Part shown: positions 55,158 to 64,000 of the stretch, in pieces
How the letters are laid out: every line of letters begins with the position of its first letter
How positions within the stretch are numbered: position 1 is the first letter of the stretch
Assembly: GCA_018398805.1 (NCBI GenBank)
Contig: JAGFBZ010002348.1
Span: forward strand, 124,001-188,000
Direction of reading: 5' to 3'
Length of the DNA stretch: 64,000 nucleotides
DNA from: Hirundichthys speculiger
Lineage: Eukaryota > Chordata > Actinopteri > Beloniformes > Exocoetidae
The notes under the pieces: generated by a model
Told to the model about the DNA's origin: nothing
What the model saw: the letters and a program-made list of their open reading frames with translations, nothing else
Databases searched by the model: none
Made by a program: the position numbers and the translations under genes

Positions 55158-58006
55158 CTCACATTCATTCTGATCAAATATGTCCATACATCCTCCTTAT
55201 AGATTCTACAACCTAAATGACATTTGAAGCGATTACCACTGGATCTCAAATGAGAACTCTATGAGCTCTGATCGAGCACCACCAGGACCTTGATGAACTG
55301 GAGCTCAGCTAATTGACTGTAGCCTTTGGCTCCTTGGGGCTTTGCAGAGGTGGGTCCTGGGGGGTCCAGACAGAGTCAGTGAGCCAACCTGGGTGGCCCA
55401 GTTAGTGGATCAGGCTGTTCTGGCTACTGCCAGGGCAATGTGCCAATGTGGTAGAGGCCATTAATCGGTTAACATACAGTTACTGTCATCCTTGTCAATA
55501 GCTGCCAACTGCTGGTTAGCTACACTTGTCCTTGGACCCTTCACACGAGTCTAGTAGTACAAAGGAGCCGACCTAAGGACCGCGAAACATGACATGTAAG
55601 AGGGCAACATTAACACTCATCCAGGGTGTTGCAGATCTGTGCCTTTCCAGTCTTCCCCGCGGTTGTAGCTCCGCCCCACTTATTCCAGGCAAAGCAAACA
55701 GGATCCCCGCTCGTGTAGTCGTCAGTGCTGATCTGTTCCTTGTCAAAATGATGGAAACATAGCCATCACGTCAGCCATGAAGGGATAATGTGTAGCTTCT
55801 TTGATTTGGATTTATGTGATTTACATTCTGCAGCATCTTAGCAGTACGCCACGGTTGTTGAAGCTAGAGGAGCAATGTAAAATCAATCATCTGTATTGCT
55901 TGCGTCTGCGCGTTGCTTTCTTTACTAGAAGTGGTCGTGTCTGCTACAACGCCCCAAATACAACACCTGAAGACTGGTGGATAAAAATATCAGCACTCTT
56001 GTGGTACTAAGGCAGACTGTATTAACGGTCCAAAAAAATCATATTGTTTGTAAGACAAGAATTACTATCTACTGTTGTTTATTCACAGCTCAGGAGTCAA
56101 GATAATGCTAATTGCTAAGTAACTGAAGTGATGGCAGCTATGAAGTGAATAAAAATGAATCTGACTTGATGACAACTGTCATAGACGTGAAATCCAGCTA
56201 TGCAACATTTTCCAACCTTGCAGCAGAAATTAGCATAATCTGTTGCAAAGATGGACATTTAAATATGGGGTGAGGGGTGGGGGTGTTGAGATGGACTCGC
56301 TTTTTGAGCCTCTAGTGGCCAGTTGAGAATGTTTCTCTCCTGGTTCCCTGGTTTGCTTCAGACGAGCAGGTTGGCTGTAGCCTCATTGTGAAACATGATA
56401 GTCAGTGAAGAAGCATTCACGCCGATCTGTTGTATCCATGCAGACGCTAAGTGAGCACCGAGCTTCTCCCGCTTTTAGAAACTGGAATGAAAGATGAACG
56501 CCTGCCTGTTCAAACACCGGTTTCTCCACACCAGCTAAAACGCTGACTCTCCTCTGGCAGCACGCCTCGCTCCCTCGTCTGAGAGCTGCTGTCTCGGCGG
56601 GTTCTTATTTGATCAGCTCCAGTTCCTCTCGGGCGACCTTTTGCTGGGTTAACAAAATGTCACATCTGATTTCACTGTGGGCATCAAGTGACTCGTCCCA
56701 CTGGAACAGACTGACGCCAGCGCGGTGAGTAAAGAAAAGGCTCATCGTATGCCAGCAGTGCTGTAATTAATTTGTTTCCACTTTGATAGTTCTCATCGTT
56801 TTGCAACCCCCGGTGCTTATTTTTTTCCTGCTGCTCTGCGTCTGAGATGCTTCCTTAGTCAAAGATACATACGGCTGTGTTGATAATGTGAAGGTCTAAT
56901 GCTTCTATTCTTCTTCTGATGATTTTATTCTTCAAACATAACACAACCTGGTAACTTTTTTGAGTTATAATGTTTAAAAACTGTCATGCAGTGAGTGATT
57001 CAGACTTATGCTATGACATCACAGAACCAGGCCAGACTAGCACCAACTGACCCTGAGATGCAGATGAGCCAACATATTTAGCTTTCAGCACCATAGATAA
57101 ACATTAAGATTATCTTTATGGCGCTAGCTGTCTAATTAGTAGTAAATCTAGTTCTGCCTCTCCAGAGTTAAACTAATGAAATGCTAATTAATTTAAACAC
57201 CCCACGGTACATGAGCAGTGTTGCTCCTGGTTGTTGCCATCTGTAAGATGAGGTTTTTCCCGCTTGAAATGTGATCAGTAAACCTTTATCTACAATTATA
57301 CATTATTGTCAACCGTATTTATTTTAAGATTTTGTACATATGTATATCCCTCCATGGCATAATTAAGCACAATCTGAATGCTCCTCATCAAAAGGGGTCT
57401 TCTTGAGTCCAAAATGTGTGTAAAAGGTGTTGGGACAAGATGTAAATGAAGCTAAATCACTAAATCAAGCTAATCAAGCTAAATCAAGGTTTGTACAGAA
57501 AGCATTTGAAGCCTTTCCTCAAAATGCGATGAAAGGTCCCACTTGCATCCAAATGGCAACGACAAGACCCGTTATGGCGCTCGACAACTGGCTGCCAAGC
57601 GTTCAACCTAGCGGTGGTTAACACCTCACCTGCCCCGTCCCCCCGCCGAGGACCCGAGCTGCTCACAGAGTAGCTTCGCAGAGGACCTGTCACCTCTGAT
57701 GTTGTTTCGATGGCTACATGGAATGACTTCTGCTGTTAGCAGGGCTAAGCTAAGCTAAGCTAAGCTTCGTCCTTAGACCATTTCAGACCAGCCACAGCCA
57801 GTCATGGTGGTCTGAGAAAATGATGCAAGAGCATCATTTAAAATTCCAAGGGTCAAAATAGACGGCCACCGGTGGTGTGGATCGTACCCTGGTGCGTTTA
57901 GGAAATATAGGGTATGTTTTACGAATACCTCCGGAAATTATGACGAGCTTTGAAAATGTGTCCTTTAACGATCAAAAAACAAGGACAACAGTGTGAATGT
58001 CTTAAT
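55158..58006. other. Upstream intron, no gene recognised
   Basis: A short (GCTAA)n run at about 57748-57768. No exon or repeat ends found. Confidence 0.3.
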
Positions 58007-58439
58007 TAGAGCCGAGCGATTTTATTGATTCTGCAAAATATATCAATATTTTATCGAGTATAGATTTTACAGCCGCGAGAATCGATATTCTAAGCTTCTT
58101 TCAAAACCCCCGTGTCCCACCTTAAAAAGCTTGCAAGCAACAATTTGCACCGTTTAAATAAATGAAACTATTTTTATCAACACATCTTTTAATCATTTTG
58201 TCCAGCATTTGCAAGCTGCCTGTCAGCCATATAATGTGTAATTGATGCTTTCAGTTCAATAAATTCAAACAAAGTCATTGGAACACTCACAAGATGTCAC
58301 CAAAATCACTTTGTCCCTTTAAAATCTTTCAGAAAATGATGTGAATGTATTGTAAGATCAATATTGATATATATCGTATCGTGAGCCGAATATTGTGTAT
58401 CGTATCGTATCGCGATATTAGTGTATCGTTACAGCCCTA
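58007..58439 (-). mobile_element. hAT MITE with perfect 8-bp duplication (433 bp)
   Basis: GTCTTAAT on both sides (57999-58006, 58440-58447). Ends TAGAGCCGAGCGATTT and GTTACAGCCCTA. The best-preserved small member of the family also at 16833, 25384, 36736 and 5590. Confidence 0.95.
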
Positions 58440-59564
58440 GTCTTAATATACCGGATGTTAAACCTCAGTGTGATAGATTAGTCTCACTAAGCCGACATCC
58501 AGAGTCGCTCTCTCTCCATAACATGTTCAAGACATTCCAGCTAAGGCTAAGCTAAAGGTGGACATTTCACTTGCACAGGTGCACCATTGTGCTCATTGTG
58601 GCCTTTTCAGTAAGATAGTAATCTCTGGATCCACACGGGAAGCTCCCCCCCCCCCGACACAGGCCCCTCTGTTCATCAGGACGGTCTCAGTTTCATCCGT
58701 TCATTCACTCAGTTGCGTTTTTCTTTCAGCTCCGTCCCACGTTAGCAGAGCGCAGCTCCAAAGAGCGCCTCCAGACGTCACCTTCGATTTCTCAGTGAGC
58801 GGTAATGAGACGACCCGCTTCACACTCGGGGAATTCATCCGTGTGCGGGAATTACCGACGTAATTGACTGAAGAATCAAACCCAAACCCATCTGAGTCAA
58901 TCCCCCCCCAGCCTTTTTGTTTTTTTTCTTTTCTGTAACCCTGCACCCACCGTCATCCGCTGCCCGCCAGCAGGCTACAGCAGTACACGACGCCGATCAA
59001 TCGCCTGTCTTTGATGAATGGTGCCGCACCTTCTTTCGTGAAAATCAAAAAGTCGATGTGCCCGTTTACTCTAATCACCTTTCACTGCAAGCTGCCACCT
59101 GCCCCGCGGCCGAAAGCCCCGATGACAACGACAGACACAAGCGATCGCGTCCAATCTCTGTTGCACGTATCGGCACCGACCAAACCAACCGGTGTATCTG
59201 ATCGAAAGTGACCAACTATAGATAGATGGAGAGTCATATGGGAGGGAGGCATTTGTGCTTTGATAGAGCGAAGCATGTTTATTTCAGTGACCTCCATAGC
59301 GCAGCGTTAGAAGCATGAATGGATGCACGCCGGTGAATCAAAACTAAAACGGGAGCGTGTGGGAGTTCCTGTCAACTGGTCGACACGTCACGCTTTCGTG
59401 AACTTAGCCGCCTCTGAACGGCCCCCCCCCCCGGGATAAAACAGTTCATCCACCCTAATTCCCATTCATCAAGTCTTCATCCTTTCACTGCTCGTTTCAC
59501 CGTCCGGGTCTTTAGGTCTAAAAATTGTGTTCAGCACCTTAAAATCTGAGGAGCGCCTTTCCAA
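58440..59564. other. Upstream intron, no gene recognised
   Basis: Homopolymer C patches at about 58648 and 59422. Frames such as 58558-58863 lack similarity to known domains. Confidence 0.3.
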
Positions 59565-60367
59565 TAGTGCTGGGCGGTATGACTAAAAAAAAATTATATC
59601 GGTTTTACGGTATATCACAGTATTTTTTTTTGTAGGCACAACTAGGTGTTAACCACATTTTCTAATCATTTAGAGAGGAATTGCTGCAGTAAATTGTCTT
59701 AGAATGACCTATTTTACTGTCACGAGGAGTGAATATTGTAGAAAAACATTCATATCTACACTAGTATTAATACAGGTTTGCATGGCCTCACAATGATACT
59801 ATTTACAAAGAGGTGGCACTCGTTATTCTAATTAAGTGAAAGAATCAGAATGAATGATAGCTGCAGTTAAAATACAGAACCCTTTTATTTTTCAAATTTT
59901 GCAAACAACTTGAAAAAACATATTTTGTAAAAAAAAAAAATCAACATTAACTTCACAATGTAAACAACGTTCTAAAGTTGTAGCCGCGGGAGGGAACACC
60001 AGCCTGGTGTAGCCTCCTGCGGCTACAACTTTAGCTCGGCAACATTTGCAGATTATTGTAGTTTGTTGGACGTCGTCTTTTTTTAAATCCAAAGAACTTC
60101 CACACGACAGACACGGCTTCTCGTTTAGGAAGAAGTTCCTCAGTCTCATGTTGGCGTTCTGGAGCTTCCATTTCGGAACTAGTAGCGTGTTGTGCCTCCA
60201 GTGCAACTGCAAAACAGTCCCCTGTCAAACAATGTTCTGCGGCACTTACGTTCCACCGCACGCCGTTCCCAACGTTGTGTACGCTACAGTACATACTCAC
60301 CGGTATTACGGTATAGGAAAAATTAATATCATAAGAAAAATAAACAGCAGTTTACCGCCCAGCTCTA
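59565..60367 (-). mobile_element. hAT element with broken BED zinc-finger coding (803 bp)
   Basis: Ends TAGTGCTGGGCGGTAT and TTTACCGCCCAGCTCTA; flanks CTTTCCAA and CTTTCAAA match 7 of 8. On the minus strand one frame reads SVVWKFFGFKK (about 60110-60078) and the next frame continues KKDDVQQTTIICKCCRAKVV. Together they look like a BED finger (VW-x-FF, then C-x2-C) split by a frameshift. The histidine half is replaced by an inverted duplication at 59972-60034. Confidence 0.8.
59972..60034. repeat. 63-bp near-perfect inverted repeat
   Basis: Arms CTAAAGTTGTAGCCGCGGGAGG and its complement (22 bp, one mismatch) with an inner ACACCAG/CTGGTGT stem. It is inside the hAT element. Confidence 0.9.
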
Positions 60368-61782
60368 CTTTCAAAAGAGATAAACGACCCAAAAGCCTTT
60401 AGACAATACATTAATCTGATTGTGAAAATGATCTTCTACAATCAGAAGAGATATTTTCATGCTTTAGGAAACTTGGTCGAACAATCAGTTGGACGTGCGA
60501 TCGTATTTATTCCTTTGATCAGATAGTTCATAATTTAATTCACACTTTGCCCGTGTTGGATTGCTTCTTCCTTTCCCTCCAATAAAGAAAAAATGGAGTA
60601 GACAGCTCGACTCAAATCCGCTCACATTATTAATTTTCTGTTGCTTCACACAAAAAGGAAAACCGGAACAGCTTCATATCTGAGTTACAGAAAATTCTCA
60701 CAAAAGAAAAGACGGGATTGTCTCTCAGACTAAAGAGCGGCAACCTCGTTCCTGAACCTGTTTGTCAGTTGCGGGTTAAATCCCACACTATATCATCATA
60801 AATGTCACCTAAATCCCCGCTACACACAGATACGCAGCGCTGTACGCCTTCAGTGTCTCCATTTGTCTTTCAGAGCCACGCGCCGCTCTCCTAACCTTTC
60901 TGCGACAAGCCTTCGAGGAGACTCATTAACACTAATTGCCTTCCTAACATTTCTTTTCGGAGTCAGCTTTTCACGGCTCAAACTGTCGGCGCACATTCTT
61001 TTCCATTCAGTCATTAATTTGCTACAAAATAGCACCGTCCCGCAGGTAGCTATTTCAACATGCTGCCACGCGGTAACCGTCTACGAGCCTCAACGCAAGA
61101 GCGAGACGCGCTGCCAGCATCCGAGCAATCGGACCTCTAAGCCCAAATCACATTTGTTTCTGCCGTAAAGGCGACTCTGGCGTTGTAGCGCAGACGAGAG
61201 AAGGGTTTGACTCACGGCTGAGGTCGCCGGGGTGTGAGTGCATGCTTGGGAGGGTTTGCATAGACGTTGGTGTGCTGCACAGGCTCATGGCGTTACATCA
61301 TCGAGACGTCCTGTAAATAACTCCAAAATATGCCGCACGTGCACAGACACGACGCACCGGCATAAACTGAAGAGACAGAACTGGTCAAGCCTTTCTGTGA
61401 CCTTGCTTTTGAGGTTTCCTACCGACCAGAAGCCACCCGAGTGTTGTGAAAAACGGTGCTATTTTTCCTCCACTAGGTGGCAGCGCCGGTCTCGTCGCGT
61501 TGCATTTGGGGCTTTTTCAGACAAAGGAAGCAACGAGCCAAAACAAGCGATACGGTTCATTCACTTTACGTTGTCATTTGCCTTCAAACAACCGTGGCGA
61601 ACTGCCGCGGTGCTGTTCAGAGCAAAGAAGCTACGCATCTATCCCTTCATGGCCGACTTGAGGTGGGTGAAGTGGCCGAAAGGTCTCTGAACAGAGAAAA
61701 TAAAAGGGTCTGACCCAGCGACAAAACGGGGACAAATGTAGACATGCCGAACCTCACAGGAAATTCCAGGTGACGTTCCCAC
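60368..61782. other. Upstream intron, no gene recognised
   Basis: A 150-codon plus-strand frame (61238-61690) has overlapping open frames in the other registers and no known domain. Confidence 0.3.
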
Positions 61783-62552
61783 TAGAGGTCTTCGGAACAA
61801 CCCGAAAACCCGAGGTTCCGACCCGGCCATCGGGTCTCTGGTCCATTCAAAAAACGTGACTCCAGGTTCGGGTCGGAATCGGTAGAGTTAGTCTCGGGTC
61901 CGGTCGATGCTCTTTGACAGGCTGGGTCCACGTTTACTCCAGAGAGGTAAAGATATTGGTGGTGGCAGTTAATGTCAGGACTCGGGGCAGTTAAATTAAT
62001 TATTCATTAACGTGGCATATTTGTCATGAAACAACCGTGTTGCCGTAGCGTGTTATTAGCAGTTTGTCCGGCAGCTGTAAAACACAATGGATCACCAACG
62101 TGACAACGCTGAATGAGAGAATATGTTCTGGACACGTCCTGACCGGTGTAGGCTATTAGCGTAAGCAGTTGCTACCAATAGCATCTGTATCCACAAAGAA
62201 AATAATGATGTGGATTTATTGTTGTTTACATCACGTAGCCTATGTAGCAACTGAACCGGGTAGAAGAAGACAACTTTAGGTAAGAAAATCAAGTTTTATT
62301 CAACGCTAGACAACTTTTAACATGAAAAACTATGGGCTGGATTGTCTCGGTTATATCCAGGTAACTCGGTTTGGTTCGTGGTCGGAAACTAAAGACTCTG
62401 GTCGGGTCGGTTCCGGGTCCAAATATTGTGGCTCCATTCGGGCCCAGACTCCCAGACTTATGATAATAGCTCGGGTCGGGTCAGTTTTAGGTCGAATTTT
62501 CACGGGTCCATTCGGGTTAGGGTCCATGAAAGTGGACCCGTGAAGACCTCTA
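61783..62552. mobile_element. hAT element with 7/8 duplication (770 bp)
   Basis: Flanks GTTCCCAC and GTTCCCGC. Ends TAGAGGTCTTCGGAACAACC and CCCGTGAAGACCTCTA. The sub-terminal regions on both sides are dense in GGGTC/CGGGT words (CGGGTCGG, GGGTCCA), a possible transposase-binding array. No intact ORF. Confidence 0.85.
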
Positions 62553-63002
62553 GTTCCCGCCATGTCGACGAGGAACAGATCAGCGCTGATAGCTACACGA
62601 GTGGTGATAATAACTGGAGGAATCATTAGTGCGGGGAAGATCTGCAAAGGCCCGGACGAGTGCGAAGTTGTTTCAGGGGGCACTGTTACGATCAATATCT
62701 TCAAATTAATTCACATGATGACAAAATTTCACTAAAATAAAGAACTAAGACAGAGGTGATCTATAAATATCAGCACAACAAGCTCCAGTCCTCTGTTCGT
62801 TGTGCATTTTCCCCTTCACAAGGAAACTTTCCAAAGACGTCCGTTTCTTACTCATTTTGCTAGCTGGGTTAAATTTTGGTGCTCAAGTGACCAAGAAGTA
62901 ACCGAGAGAATCTGGCCATTTTCCAAAATAAAAGATTTTTCAAAATAAAAGCTCATTCAGACTCATATAATAAATAAAACTTAAATAGCTAATTTTTTTT
63001 CT

Positions 63003-63068
63003 TGCGGGGCCTAGTACCAATTGATCCACGGCCCGGTACTGGTCCGCAGCCCGGGACCAGGTGTGGGG
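63003..63068 (-). mobile_element. Fragment of the CAGGGGTCCCCAAC hAT family
   Basis: Reverse complement reads GTCCCCACACCTGGTCCCGG then GGACCAGTACCGGGCCGTGG, matching the left end of 43107-43536. Only about 66 bp remain. Confidence 0.7.
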
Positions 63069-63457
63069 ACGGGGTCAGCCTGTAAACCGAAAAGCACATT
63101 TTATTTGACGCCACTCATCTTTTTTAAATGCATCATTCTCAAAGATAAACAGTCTCCAAACGAGCCGACAGCAGCACAACCCTCTCTTGGTCAGGAAACC
63201 TTCGAGTAAACTCGTGATCTCTCACAAATCCGGCCACGGGGGGCGGGGCTAACCAGCGCTCTTCTCTGATTCGCTGCCTGCTGTGCTGAGGGCGGAGCAA
63301 AGCCGCTGCCACTCTGGACCACGACGCTTTAGCCTTCCGTCGGACTTCAGCTTCACACGCTAATGTAACAACTTTGTTCGTGCGTTTAAAAGTTTCCAAC
63401 TCAGAGATTCAAAAGTAGGAAGCTTATCTTTAAAATAATAATGATTATGCTCTAATC

Positions 63458-63758
63458 CAGTGATTCCCAAAGTGTGGGCCGCGGCCCCCTGGTGGGCCGT
63501 TGTGGTACTAATTAAACAGATATGTTTTAAATTCTCGATCTTTTTTAAATATGTTTTTTAATTACTGTAAAATATTCATGACATTATTTAAAAAAACATT
63601 AATAAGTAATAAAACAAACCAGGTAAGTTATTCTACTGTCATCTTAACTTAATATGACAAGTCTCACATATTTGTTGACCTCTTACATTAAAATCGGGCC
63701 ACGGAGATTTTTCACTTTTCAAATTGGGCCTTGGTATTCTGAAGTTGGGGAATGGCTG
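63458..63758 (+). mobile_element. hAT MITE with perfect 8-bp duplication (301 bp)
   Basis: CTCTAATC on both sides (63450-63457, 63759-63766). Ends CAGTGATTCCCAAAGTGTGG and GGGGAATGGCTG. Inverted partner of 13424-13786. Confidence 0.95.
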
Positions 63759-64000
63759 CTCTAATCAATTTAATTTACAGCTCAGGGGTAAAGCTCACCT
63801 AAAGTACTAAGCAGCTAAAGTGATCACAGCTTTCCGTTTGACACCACAGACCACCGATACCAGTTACCCAATTAATTACAGCAGCTTATTATACATAAAT
63901 TATACCTAATGAGGTAAATAAGCCCCCCAGCCTCTGCTGGAGCCCCTGATGGTCACGACTGCTGTGAAAACTTAAACCGCGTCTGTTAATCACCTGTTTC
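63759..64000. other. Window end, nothing recognised
   Basis: AT-rich intron or upstream DNA with no repeat ends or exons. Confidence 0.4.

Noticed and set aside
62092..62292. VVFFYPV reading that briefly resembled the FFFYWTDQNK segment of the missing PLCB1 exon
   Set aside because: Similarity ends after a few residues and it lies inside a hAT element.
20312..64000. Search by eye for the upstream PLCB1 exons (FFFYWTDQNK, DARCGRHAKAPK) on the minus strand
   Set aside because: No stretch with matching codons and splice sites found. Absence is not proven by eye.
1..64000. CRISPR arrays, bacterial operons, phage or plasmid features
   Set aside because: The tandem arrays lack alternating unique spacers, and splice sites plus transposon types show vertebrate nuclear DNA.

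Overview
This window is vertebrate nuclear DNA. The repeat families and intron sizes fit a teleost fish, probably a percomorph-grade one; that placement rests on repeat recognition from memory. The only host gene I can support is on the minus strand: seven exons of a phospholipase C beta gene, best matched to plcb1. All seven have GT-AG junctions and keep one open frame of about 226 codons, covering the end of the PH domain, the EF-hand region and the start of the linker into the catalytic X-box. Transcription order runs from high to low coordinates: exons at 20171-20311, 18536-18615, 16000-16053, 13161-13236, 9950-10050, 9061-9227 and 1-58. The last is cut by the window edge. I did not find the more 5' exons (start codon and most of the PH domain), so positions 20312-64000 look like one very large upstream intron or 5' region.

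Everything else is intronic or upstream, and much of it is transposon-derived. Layout: 0.5-2.9 kb, a Tc1/mariner relic invaded by a CATC array, then a LINE 3' end; 3.9-8.8 kb, a Tigger-like MITE and three hAT-derived blocks; 9-20 kb, the compact exon cluster with small MITEs, a Harbinger relic carrying a MADF domain and a minisatellite-bearing inverted-repeat element; 21-33 kb, LINE ends and deeply nested hAT, Tigger and Tc1 insertions; 36-44 kb, hAT elements, one inside a long inverted repeat and one a three-level nest with clear 8-bp target duplications; 44.9-46.2 kb, a 20-bp minisatellite inside a SINE-like element; 48-64 kb, more LINE, Tigger and hAT copies plus a second minisatellite flanked by long inverted repeats.

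The strongest unusual signal is three separate 20-23 bp minisatellites, each inside a mobile element: two sit between 80-130 bp inverted repeats (14.6-15.8 kb and 53.1-54.0 kb), and one appears to have grown from the head of a SINE-like repeat whose unexpanded form also occurs in this window. Other notable signals are a roughly 125-bp inverted repeat bracketing a hAT element, two near-perfect palindromes, and several nests whose insertion order can be read from their ends. No tRNA, rRNA, CRISPR, bacterial operon or complete transposase gene was found.
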